From: UBA11400 sp964550435 | GTDB taxonomy: Bacteria; Bacteroidota; Rhodothermia; Balneolales; HLUCCA01 | DNA: 64,000 bases | Direction: 5' to 3' | NCBI GenBank assembly: GCA_964550435.1 | Contig: CAZJZI010000003.1 | Location: 1-64,000 of the forward strand | In this document: positions 25,754 to 33,295 of the stretch, piece by piece | Layout: every line of letters starts with the position of its first letter | Position numbering within the stretch: the first letter of the stretch is position 1 | Made by a program: the position numbers and the translations under genes | The notes under the pieces: generated by a model | Database searches by the model: none | The model's input: only the letters and a program-made list of their open reading frames with translations | Told to the model about the DNA's origin: nothing

Positions 25754-26602
25754 ATGGATACCATTGTAATACCAGATCTAATTTCCGACGAAACGTGGCA
25801 GAATCTAATTCGTTCAGCTATTTTTTTGGCCATTGCATTACCTGTAATTTTCTTTGTCCGTGGTCAGATTAAGAAGTTCATTCAGAAAAAACATGGTGCA
25901 CACTATGGAATGCTTGCCGCTAAAGTGTTTCAGTATTTCATGTTGATCATCGTCTTTGTTGTGGTACTTCACGAAATGGGGTATCAGTTGGCTCCGCTAC
26001 TTGGGGCGGCAGGAATTGTGGGAGTTGCGGTTGGATTCGCATCGCAAACCAGCGTGTCGAACATCATCAGTGGATTCTTTCTCATTGCTGAAAAACCCTT
26101 TCAGGTAGGGGATGTGATCCAGATCAATCAAATAACTGGGCAGATCTTGTCCATTGACACGCTTTCGGTCAAACTACGCACTTTTGATAACCGATTCGTT
26201 CGTGTGCCAAATGAGCTGATCATTAAAACTGAAGTCATTAATATCACTCGATTCCCAATTCGACGCACAGACATCAAAGTGTCAATCGCTTACAAAGAAG
26301 ACATTCCGAGTGTCAAAGCATTGTTGATGGACATTGCTGAAAAGAATCCATTGGCCTTGCAAGAACCCGCACCTATGATCAATTTCGATATGTATGGAGC
26401 CTCGTCGGTCGATCTGTGGTTCTATGTCTGGTGTGCCAGGGAAGACTGGCTCACAGTCCGAAACCAAATTCAGGAAGAAATAAAGAGACGTTTTGGTGAA
26501 GAAGGCATCGAAATTCCGTTCCCTCACACCAGTTTGTATGCCGGAGAAACCTCTAAGCCAATTCGCGTTGAATTTGTAAATCAGGGAGCGTTAGAGCGGT
26601 AG
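25754..26602 (+). CDS. mscS: MscS-family small-conductance mechanosensitive channel
   Basis: Inner-membrane tension-gated channel of 282 residues that releases solutes on osmotic downshock. Three helices lie at about 15-35, 53-74 and 80-105. The pore helix has GAAGIVGVAVGFASQTSVSN, then the MscS beta domain (FQVGDVIQINQITGQILSIDTLSVKLRTFDN) and a C-terminal alpha/beta domain. It is cotranscribed with the DUF432-like gene. The last codons and the stop lie in a small repeat, tagagcgg twice, which resembles the stop-flanking heptamers seen elsewhere in the window. Confidence 0.94.
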   Translation: MDTIVIPDLISDETWQNLIRSAIFLAIALPVIFFVRGQIKKFIQKKHGAHYGMLAAKVFQYFMLIIVFVVVLHEMGYQLAPLLGAAGIVGVAVGFASQTSVSNIISGFFLIAEKPFQVGDVIQINQITGQILSIDTLSVKLRTFDNRFVRVPNELIIKTEVINITRFPIRRTDIKVSIAYKEDIPSVKALLMDIAEKNPLALQEPAPMINFDMYGASSVDLWFYVWCAREDWLTVRNQIQEEIKRRFGEEGIEIPFPHTSLYAGETSKPIRVEFVNQGALER

Positions 26603-26697
26603 AGCGGTATTAGGATTTATTTCGCCTCATAAATTAGAGATAATTGGCAGAAACCCAAAGTGTGATTAAGAAACTTGGTGCTTTATTGTATGATTTA

Positions 26698-26733
26698 CCG
26701 CTCAACTGCTCGCTGCTAGCCGCTCACCGCTTA
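26698..26733 (-). repeat. Heptamer array abutting the UPF0173 stop codon
   Basis: Five consecutive degenerate heptamers of the type tnagcgg (read on the minus strand, e.g. TAAGCGG, TGAGCGG) end exactly at the stop codon of the leftward UPF0173 gene; the TAA is part of the first unit. It belongs to the stop-flanking repeat class of this window. Confidence 0.75.
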
Positions 26734-27432
26734 TAGATATTCACCCGGCTTGAGTATATGTACCTTCGTCTCCGAAGCGGATTCTGTTTCAGCTTTGAAG
26801 ACTTCAGGATCGCCGGCCAGGATGGGGAAGGTGCCATAATGGATTGGGATGGCGATATCGGCATCGATCAGAGTGCAGCACATTGCGGCCTCATATGGAC
26901 CCATGGTGTAGTGATCTCCGATTGGCACAGCTATAACATCGGGAGCGTACATTTCTCCGTAGAATTCGAGGTCGGCAAAGATATTGGTGTCGCCAAGATG
27001 ATAGAATACCATGTCGTCGGAGAATCGGACAACTACACCGCCCGCTTCGCCGGCATGTTCACCTTTGTACGATGAAGAGTGATTTGCAGAAACGAGAGTC
27101 ACACTAAAATCATCAAATTTGACAGTTCCACCTTTGTTGTACTCGACCGCCTGATCCGGATTGAGGCCATGTTTTTTGAGCAGGTGAATGAGCTCCACTT
27201 GTCCAACGACTTTTGCTCCGGTAGCCGCCGCGATCTCGAGCGTATCGCCCACGTGGTCTTCGTGTCCGTGGGTGAGCAGGATGAAATCAGCTTTTGAAAC
27301 CGATTTCAGTTCAGCTGGAGTTGATGGATTTTGTTTCAGAAACGGATCTACGTAAATCATTGTACCTTTTGGGGTTTCCAGGCGAAAAGCGGAATGACCC
27401 AGAAACTGGATTTTGGTTTTGAATTTGGACAT
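26731..27432 (-). CDS. UPF0173 metal-dependent hydrolase (MBL fold)
   Basis: Metallo-beta-lactamase-fold protein of 233 residues, cytosolic. The zinc motif LLTHGHEDHVGDT is at about residues 53-65, and a NHSSS / GDTNIF pattern provides further ligands (His near 117, Asp near 148). The C-terminal IPIHYGTFP is typical of UPF0173. The substrate is unknown in the family. The start is ATG 27432, divergent from mnmD with 58 bases between them. Its stop codon lies in a heptamer repeat. Confidence 0.9.
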   Translation of the reverse strand: MSKFKTKIQFLGHSAFRLETPKGTMIYVDPFLKQNPSTPAELKSVSKADFILLTHGHEDHVGDTLEIAAATGAKVVGQVELIHLLKKHGLNPDQAVEYNKGGTVKFDDFSVTLVSANHSSSYKGEHAGEAGGVVVRFSDDMVFYHLGDTNIFADLEFYGEMYAPDVIAVPIGDHYTMGPYEAAMCCTLIDADIAIPIHYGTFPILAGDPEVFKAETESASETKVHILKPGEYL

Positions 27433-27490
27433 AATTCGGGTGTCGTTTGGGTTAAAAATTCATAAGTTCATATCACTTAAACTTACTTAA

Positions 27491-28204
27491 ATGGACATTC
27501 ATTCCAAAAAAGAACCCGAACTTAGGCTTGAGGTATCCCGTGATGGGTCGCACACGGTGTATTCTGAGCAATTTGGACAGTTTTATCATAATCCGAATGG
27601 AGCTGTGGCCGAAAGCTGGCACATTTTCTTTGATCAGTCGGATTTGCGTGACCGACTTGAGGCTCATGAGCCCGTTAGGATTCTGGAAGTCGGATTTGGT
27701 ACGGGATTGAACCTATTGTTGCTGTGCGAACTCATGGCACAGATAGGAAGTCGGTCCAACATAGTGTTTCAGAGCGTGGAAGCCTGGCCGGTTCCAGTCG
27801 AGATCGCGGCACAGTTCAACTATGGTGGTTTTTTGGAAGCTTTCGGGGGAGCGTCCCGATTGGTTGGGTTTTTTGAGCAACTTGGGATCGGGTCGGTGGA
27901 TACGGAGTTTAAGGAGCAGGTTCGTGTCCGGGTGCACCGCGGACTCTTTGAGAGCATGGATCCGGTGGAGACCGGATTTCAGTATGTGTTCCATGATGCG
28001 TTCTCACCTGGAGTGAATCCGGATCTGTGGAGCGTTGAGGTCTTTGAGCGCATCTATGGGTGGTGCGAAGATGGAGCCTGGCTGACCACGTACTGTGCGG
28101 CCACCCGAGCCCGAAACGCAATGCGCGAGGCCGGCTGGGAAGTCAGCAAGGCGCCCGGAGCGTTGGGAAAGAGGGAGATGAGCGTTGCGCGGAAACGGGG
28201 TTAG
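27491..28204 (+). CDS. mnmD: tRNA U34 5-methylaminomethyl methyltransferase, MnmD-type
   Basis: SAM-dependent enzyme of 237 residues that completes the methylaminomethyl group on uridine 34 of certain tRNAs. In E. coli this is the N-terminal half of MnmC; here it is a stand-alone MnmD without the FAD domain. Visible are DGSHTVYSEQFGQFYHNPNGAV at the N-terminus, the SAM site ILEVGFGTGLNLLL near 64-77, VFHDAFSPGVNPDLWS, and the end AMREAGWEVSKAPGALGKREM. It overlaps the convergent alcohol dehydrogenase gene by four bases. Confidence 0.9.
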   Translation: MDIHSKKEPELRLEVSRDGSHTVYSEQFGQFYHNPNGAVAESWHIFFDQSDLRDRLEAHEPVRILEVGFGTGLNLLLLCELMAQIGSRSNIVFQSVEAWPVPVEIAAQFNYGGFLEAFGGASRLVGFFEQLGIGSVDTEFKEQVRVRVHRGLFESMDPVETGFQYVFHDAFSPGVNPDLWSVEVFERIYGWCEDGAWLTTYCAATRARNAMREAGWEVSKAPGALGKREMSVARKRG

Positions 28205-29403
28205 GGTACCTGGCGGTGGGTGCCGTTGAAGATTTCGATGACTTCGGACACGCCAATACCTCCGGCCGCCGGAATCTGACCGTTTTTACCGTACACATGA
28301 ACCGCATATTCGGCGATCTGTGGATAGGCTGACTCAGGTATTGCGAGCGATGGAATCGACTGAAACAATCCAGTTTTGCGCAGCCAGTCTTCAAATCGGG
28401 TGATGAATCCGAATCCGCATTCTGAATCGGTCCCTGAGAGTCCGAACACATTTCTTCCCAAACGTGCAAAACGTTCATGGTGCAGATTTTTGTCCCACAG
28501 CCATCGGAAGTAGGCGGGATACAGAACCGCGAGTCCGCGTCCGTGTGCCAGATCAGAATTGTATCCGCTAAGGGCATGCTCCAATGCGTGCAGGACAAAC
28601 GGCGCCGGTGTTCGTCCTGCGCTTTGATAACCGTTCAACGCCAGATTTGATGCCCAAAGCAGGTCAGCACGTAGGGATTTGTTTCGAAGATCTACCAATA
28701 CTTTCGGAAGTGTGTCGATCACAGTACGGATGACTCCTTCGCAGTAATAGTCGGTCATGGTCGAACTGTTGCCACCCAGGATATAATTCTCGATTACATG
28801 GCTGAAAATGTCCGAGGCACCGTCGGCGGTGGTTGTGGCCGGGACATCCAATGTGAAATCCGGATTCAGCCAGGAAATCACCGGACGCAAGAATGGATAA
28901 CCAATGACAGACTTTCCGTTCGTCTCCTCATTCGAAATGACCGAGCCCATCGTTACTTCGGAGGCGGTCGCTGCGGTAGTGGGGACGCAAATAATCGGAA
29001 GTGCGCCTTTGAGTTGTCCGCGTCGGGGTTCGCCCAGCACAAACGGCCAGATATGTGGTTCGTTGTCGTGAGCCAGGGCCGCGATTGCTTTTGTGGCGTC
29101 CATTACGGATCCGCCTCCAAGAGCCAGCACGCTGTCGGCACCGGACTTATGGACCAGAGCCGCTGCTTTGTCTATCGTTTTGGCCTGTGGATTCGGTTCG
29201 ATTCCGGAAAAATGGTGAACGGTGACTCCACGGGCCTCGAGAAGTGATTTCACAAGGTCGAAGTATCCCAATCGCACTACGGATCCGCCTCCTGTGATGA
29301 TGAAAACAGATTTTCCGACATGAGCTACGGCATCGGCAAAATCATCAGCTTTTGAGTCGCCAAAAAGGAATCGGGTATGGATGTGGAGGTCGAAGGATTG
29401 CAT
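28201..29403 (-). CDS. Iron-containing alcohol dehydrogenase
   Basis: NAD(P)-dependent group III alcohol dehydrogenase, 400 residues, of the YqhD/butanol-dehydrogenase type. The nucleotide loop is DSVLALGGGSVMDATKAIA near 94-112. Metal ligands lie in DGASDIFSHVIENYI and in LHALEHALSGYNSDLAHGRGLAVL. The physiological substrate cannot be read; reduction of reactive aldehydes is common in the group. The start codon (29403) sits two bases from a G-rich heptamer array that also contains the scaffold gap, so the leader sequence is incomplete here. Confidence 0.92.
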   Translation of the reverse strand: MQSFDLHIHTRFLFGDSKADDFADAVAHVGKSVFIITGGGSVVRLGYFDLVKSLLEARGVTVHHFSGIEPNPQAKTIDKAAALVHKSGADSVLALGGGSVMDATKAIAALAHDNEPHIWPFVLGEPRRGQLKGALPIICVPTTAATASEVTMGSVISNEETNGKSVIGYPFLRPVISWLNPDFTLDVPATTTADGASDIFSHVIENYILGGNSSTMTDYYCEGVIRTVIDTLPKVLVDLRNKSLRADLLWASNLALNGYQSAGRTPAPFVLHALEHALSGYNSDLAHGRGLAVLYPAYFRWLWDKNLHHERFARLGRNVFGLSGTDSECGFGFITRFEDWLRKTGLFQSIPSLAIPESAYPQIAEYAVHVYGKNGQIPAAGGIGVSEVIEIFNGTHRQVP

Positions 29404-29404
29404 A

Positions 29405-29594
29405 TTGGGTAGTTGGANNNNNNNNNNNNNNNNNNNNNNNNNNNNNNNNNNNNNNNNNNNNNNNNNNNNNNNNNNNNNNNNNNNNNNNNNNNNNNNNNNN
29501 NNNNNNNNNNNNNNNNNAGTAGGTAGTTGGAAGTAGGTAGTTGGAAGTAGGTAGTTGGAAGTAGGTAGTTGGAAGTAGGTAGTTGGTAGTGGGA
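29405..29594 (+). repeat. G-rich heptamer tandem array abutting a start codon, interrupted by the gap
   Basis: At least eleven uninterrupted heptamers (alternating agtaggt and agttgga) fill 29518-29594, and the same pattern resumes on the left of the gap at 29407-29417. The array ends two bases before the ATG of the leftward alcohol dehydrogenase gene. Seen from that gene it reads as a C-rich leader with the unit CCAACTACCTACTT. The true copy number is unknown because of the gap. Confidence 0.9.
29418..29517. other. Scaffold gap of exactly 100 N
   Basis: One hundred N, a conventional placeholder of unknown true size. Both edges are the same heptamer repeat, so the gap almost certainly marks a repeat too long for the reads. 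Confidence 0.98.
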
Positions 29595-29596
29595 TT

Positions 29597-29623
29597 GTGC
29601 ACAGAGTGCAAAAAGTGCAGGAG
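29597..29623 (+). repeat. Partial copy of the intergenic hairpin element (left arm)
   Basis: Sequence gtgcacagagtgcaaaaagt and the following bases resemble the left arm of the ~80-nt hairpin elements at 43246, 44461 and 51072. It stands in the same place, just right of a heptamer array. The right arm is absent. Confidence 0.5.
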
Positions 29624-29707
29624 TAAAACCTTTTTGAAATTGAATTATAGTGTCATTTGAATCAGTGTAAACAATCTCTAATCAACAAACGAATGATACA
29701 AGGTAAA

Positions 29708-29746
29708 AATTCCATGAGACTATTATTCCGGGAAAAGCATGGAATT
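29708..29746. promoter_or_regulatory. Nine-base perfect inverted repeat upstream of the M20 gene
   Basis: aattccatg (29708-29716) and catggaatt (29738-29746) are separated by 21 bases and lie 48 bases before the ATG at 29794. It could be a two-site operator or an RNA hairpin in the leader. Apart from this and the repeats, 29624-29793 shows nothing recognisable. Confidence 0.4.
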
Positions 29747-29793
29747 GGTTACATTTAAGCAAAATTAACACAAATAAGATATTCCAACATTTA

Positions 29794-30972
29794 ATGAGTA
29801 CAGTTGACACATTAATCAAAGAAGTTTATCCGTGGGCACGGGAAATTCGCAGGGATTTGCACCGGAATCCTGAGGTGAGCTATAAAGAGTTTCGGACCAC
29901 AGAGTTGATCGTGCGGGAATTGGATTTGATGGGATATGAGGTGATTCGACCGCTGGAGACTGGATGTGTTGCGGTGCTTCGGGGTGGAATGGAGTCTGGG
30001 AGGGTTGTCGCCCTTCGGGCGGACATCGACGCGCTTCCGATGCAGGAAGAAGCGGGTGAGTACAAGGCTGAGTTTATATCGCAGATTCCGGGAGTGGCAC
30101 ATTGCTGCGGACACGACGTGCATACCTCGACGCTTCTGGGTACTGCGCGTGTACTGGCGCAGATGCGGGAGTCTGTGGCGGGGAGCGTGGTGTTGGTGTT
30201 TCAGCCGGGTGAGGAGAAAATTCCGGGTGGCGGACGCTTAATAATGGAGTCGGGAGTGTTGCAGCGCCTCGGAGTGCAAGAGATTTACGGGATGCATACG
30301 TACCCGTTTGCACGTACAGGTGAGGTGATGGTGATCAAAGGCCCCATGATGGCGCGTCCGGACGAGTTTACGATCAAAGTGATTGGCAAAGGCGGACATG
30401 CGGCGATTCCACACAAGGCTGTGGACCCGATTGTGATTGCAGCGCAGATTGTTACGGTACTTCAGAGTATTGTGACCCGCAGTGTGAATCCTCTTGAACC
30501 AGCTGTGGTGACGGTCGGAAAGATCGAAGGTGGATCGGCACACAACGTCATTCCGGAGTCGGTGACCATGCTGGGTACCATCCGCACGTTTTCGGAAGAG
30601 ACTGCGAACAGAATCAGCGGACAGATTGAGTCCGTTGCGCGGGGCATTGCAGAGTCCTTCGGTGGACGAATTGAGTATGGATTCTCGGCTGGGTATCCGG
30701 CGGTCATCAACACCGACTGGGCGGTGGACAAGATCATTCGTGTGACCAAGAATCTGGATGGCGTCGAAGCCAAGTATTTGTCCGAACCCATTATGGCCGG
30801 CGAAGACTTTGCGTTCTATCAGCAGGAGATCCCGGGCAGCTTTATGTACCTGGGAAGCGGGAGTCCGGAGTCAGGGTCCAATATCTACAATTGGCACCAT
30901 CCGCTCTACAACGCCGACGAACGCAGCATCGAAACCGGTATTAGAGTGTTTACTGGACTGGTGATGGATTAA
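29794..30972 (+). CDS. M20-family amidohydrolase
   Basis: Zinc-dependent peptidase/amidohydrolase of 392 residues of the M20D (N-acyl-amino-acid or hippurate hydrolase) type. Metal-site motifs are ADIDALPMQEE near 72-82, CCGHDVHTSTLLGTARVL near 103-120 with the Cys-Gly-His-Asp-x-His of this subgroup, VFQPGEEKIPGGGRLIMESG, the dimerisation segment GKGGHAAIPHKAVDPI, and MAGEDFAFY near the end. It removes acyl groups from amino acid conjugates; the exact substrate is unknown. It converges on the nnr gene with two bases between stops. Confidence 0.94.
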   Translation: MSTVDTLIKEVYPWAREIRRDLHRNPEVSYKEFRTTELIVRELDLMGYEVIRPLETGCVAVLRGGMESGRVVALRADIDALPMQEEAGEYKAEFISQIPGVAHCCGHDVHTSTLLGTARVLAQMRESVAGSVVLVFQPGEEKIPGGGRLIMESGVLQRLGVQEIYGMHTYPFARTGEVMVIKGPMMARPDEFTIKVIGKGGHAAIPHKAVDPIVIAAQIVTVLQSIVTRSVNPLEPAVVTVGKIEGGSAHNVIPESVTMLGTIRTFSEETANRISGQIESVARGIAESFGGRIEYGFSAGYPAVINTDWAVDKIIRVTKNLDGVEAKYLSEPIMAGEDFAFYQQEIPGSFMYLGSGSPESGSNIYNWHHPLYNADERSIETGIRVFTGLVMD

Positions 30973-30974
30973 AA

Positions 30975-32492
30975 TCAATACCTCGTCACATACCGGAATG
31001 CGGAGCCGAGGTGCTGAGTGATGTCGCTGGCGATGAGGGATTCGCGTGAACCGGATTGGAGTGCGAGGTCGCCGGCGTGGCCATGTAGATAGACTCCGAG
31101 TCGGGCTGCATCCACAGGTGGATACCCCTGAGCGAGGAGTCCGGTGATGATGCCAGTCAATACGTCGCCACTGCCGGCAGTTGCCATGCCTGAATTACCA
31201 CTCAAGTTGTAGAATTGGTTCCCGTCCGAACAAGAAATGGTGGTGTATCGTCCTTTTAAAACGATAACCAATTTATGCTGAACCGCAAGATTAAGGGCTC
31301 TATCGGCAGCCTGCATGGAGTGGGATTGCTCTCCGAAGAGTCGTCTGAATTCCCCCGGATGCGGAGTCAAAATGGTGTTTTTTGGTAGTTTTGGTATTAA
31401 TTCCGGACGTTGAGCCAGAATATTGAGCGCATCGGCATCCAATACCAATGGACAATTAACCCTGCTCAGAACTTGTTCAAACCAGGATGTTGTCTCCGGG
31501 TGAGTCCCGATTCCGGGTCCGATTCCGATCGCCTGAAAAGCGCTAAAGTCGGGTATCTTTGATGTACCACTGAAATGAGATTGAGCGTCGTCGGTAATGA
31601 CCAGCGCTTCGGGGATGGACTGATGTATGAGCTGGCTATCGGAGGGGATCCAAACGGACACCTTGCCTGCCCCGGAACGTAACGCTGCTTTACCGGACAA
31701 TATCGCGGCACCCATCATGTTTCGGGATCCAGCAGTCAAAAGTGCGTGTCCGCAGCTTCCTTTGTGCGCAAAATCGGATCGAAATCGGTGCAAAGGCATA
31801 ATTTCGGGCCTTGACTGTGTGTGATACGGGGTTTTTGCCTGCTGAAATGCCGTTTTTGACAGTCCGATGTCGATGAGATGGACCTCACCTGTGTAAGTAC
31901 CCGCTTCAGAATGCAGGAAGCTGCGCTTGAATTGCTGAGAACAAAGTGTATGATCGGCACGGAATACGGTATCGGATGGAGATGGCAGCGTGTCGCAGGA
32001 TTGTCCGCTTGGGACATCAATCGCGATTCGCTGAGTTGGAAGCTCGTTAAGCACCGAAATCAGCTTGGCAAAGTCACCCTTTAATGGACGCGAGAGTCCG
32101 GATCCGACCACCGCATCCACCAAAAACGTGTTTTGGGGTACTTCGGGTAGCTTGTTAGGATCATCAATTTCAGTGATCAGTTCCGGAGCTAATGTCTTGA
32201 TCTTGGTAAGATTCGACGTATTATCGTCGCTGCGGGATGACGAGAAATTCACCAACCAGACTCGGACAGAGTATCCGTTTTCGTGAAGCATCCGGGCCAT
32301 TGCCAGTCCGTCGCCGCCATTGTTCCCTGTCCCGCAAACGATCACAAATGTATACGACCTATTCAACCGTTTCATGACCCACTCTGCACATCCGAACGCT
32401 GCCCGCTCCATCAGTTCCAGCGAGGCGAGACCCTGTTCCCGGAGCGTCAGTTCATCGGCCGATCGAATTTGGGAGGCGGATAGGAGTTTCAT
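30975..32492 (-). CDS. nnr: Bifunctional NAD(P)H-hydrate epimerase / ADP-dependent dehydratase
   Basis: Repair enzyme that returns damaged NAD(P)H hydrates to NAD(P)H. The N-terminal YjeF_N epimerase (about 1-210) has VVCGTGNNGGDGLAMARML. The C-terminal ribokinase-like dehydratase (about 225-500) has GHALLTAGSRNMMGAAILS, ILTPHPGEFRRLFG and the ATP-site GMATAGSGDVLTGIITGLL. The frame can be read 20 residues further upstream, but that extension (PLPTSHYLLPTT) is only translated heptamer repeat. I therefore start at ATG 32492 with KLLSASQIRSADELT, the normal N-terminus, giving 505 residues. Confidence 0.95.
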   Translation of the reverse strand: MKLLSASQIRSADELTLREQGLASLELMERAAFGCAEWVMKRLNRSYTFVIVCGTGNNGGDGLAMARMLHENGYSVRVWLVNFSSSRSDDNTSNLTKIKTLAPELITEIDDPNKLPEVPQNTFLVDAVVGSGLSRPLKGDFAKLISVLNELPTQRIAIDVPSGQSCDTLPSPSDTVFRADHTLCSQQFKRSFLHSEAGTYTGEVHLIDIGLSKTAFQQAKTPYHTQSRPEIMPLHRFRSDFAHKGSCGHALLTAGSRNMMGAAILSGKAALRSGAGKVSVWIPSDSQLIHQSIPEALVITDDAQSHFSGTSKIPDFSAFQAIGIGPGIGTHPETTSWFEQVLSRVNCPLVLDADALNILAQRPELIPKLPKNTILTPHPGEFRRLFGEQSHSMQAADRALNLAVQHKLVIVLKGRYTTISCSDGNQFYNLSGNSGMATAGSGDVLTGIITGLLAQGYPPVDAARLGVYLHGHAGDLALQSGSRESLIASDITQHLGSAFRYVTRY

Positions 32493-32495
32493 TGG

Positions 32496-32544
32496 TTGGG
32501 TAGTGGGAAGTAGGTAGTGGGAAGTAGGTAGTGGGAAATGGGTT
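32496..32544 (+). repeat. G-rich heptamer array abutting the nnr start codon
   Basis: Six consecutive heptamers (gggtagt, gggaagt, aggtagt and repeats) lie a few bases upstream of the ATG of the leftward nnr gene at 32490-32492. Orientation and position are the same as at the dehydrogenase, acr3 and DUF6428 genes. Confidence 0.88.
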
Positions 32545-32722
32545 ACCCTCAATTTAACAAACTTCGAACATACCTACGAATGCAACAATTTTTACCGGTT
32601 CTCTCGTTCACCTGTTCTTCCATCCTGCGAAGTACTCTCCATTGTGAAGCCATACTCCACTACAAAGTAGTACTCTACGTTTGAATATTAATCGATGTAC
32701 GTTTACTTTCAGGTATTTAATC

Positions 32723-33193
32723 ATGCACCCACCCAAAACAGATCTGGCTTTTAGTAACGCTCAGGGCCCGTGGTTCGGACTCTCAGAGATTGATGTGCTA
32801 CGTGGACTTGAAGCGTCAAGAAACTCGCCCCGAAAGCGATTTATTCTGCCGATTCATCGGACCCAGAATGCTACCGTGCAGCGAATGATGAACTTCCTTC
32901 AGCCAGGGACATACATTCGTCCTCACAAGCATTCACGTCCAGGTGCCATCGAAACTATCGTAGTACTATCCGGCCATATTCATATTTTTATCTACTCTGA
33001 CAAGGGTGAAATTATTCATCAATGTGTACTAAAGGCAGGTACCCCAAACTGCCTTATCGATATAGAAGACAATGTCTGGCACAGTTTTGATGTAATATCA
33101 CCGGACACGATTATTTTTGAGTGTAAAATGGGTCCATATGATGCCGTTTTGGACAAAACATTCGCCCCCTGGTCAGACCCGGAATCCATCTAA
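32723..33193 (+). CDS. WbuC-like cupin-fold metalloprotein
   Basis: Small cytosolic cupin of 156 residues. The metal motif GTYIRPHKHSRPGAIETIVVLSG supplies two His and a Glu, and a later VWHSFDVIS supplies the third His. An upstream RTQNATVQRMMNFLQ segment is typical of WbuC-family proteins, which are often encoded in polysaccharide loci but have no fixed reaction. No sugar biosynthesis genes lie here except the following glycosidase. I start at ATG 32723; the frame is open further upstream only from TTG. The 230-base gap before it holds the repeat array and nothing else I can identify. Confidence 0.8.
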   Translation: MHPPKTDLAFSNAQGPWFGLSEIDVLRGLEASRNSPRKRFILPIHRTQNATVQRMMNFLQPGTYIRPHKHSRPGAIETIVVLSGHIHIFIYSDKGEIIHQCVLKAGTPNCLIDIEDNVWHSFDVISPDTIIFECKMGPYDAVLDKTFAPWSDPESI

Positions 33194-33295
33194 ATCCTAT
33201 CTGATTTCTGTCTTTAGTGCTATAAAAATGGTATTTTACGCGGACCCATCCGTAGGGAACGGATTGAGTGAAATATCAGCTATTTGGAGTTTGTT

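Noticed and set aside
29518..29594. CRISPR array
   Set aside because: The period is seven bases with no unique spacers and no cas gene in the window.
29345..29611. Leftward open frame with repeated Leu-Pro-Thr-Thr-Tyr peptides across the N gap
   Set aside because: It is only the translation of the heptamer array and overlaps the dehydrogenase start; no protein family fits.
32493..32552. Twenty-residue N-terminal extension of nnr
   Set aside because: The extension is encoded by heptamer repeats; the conserved N-terminus begins at 32492.
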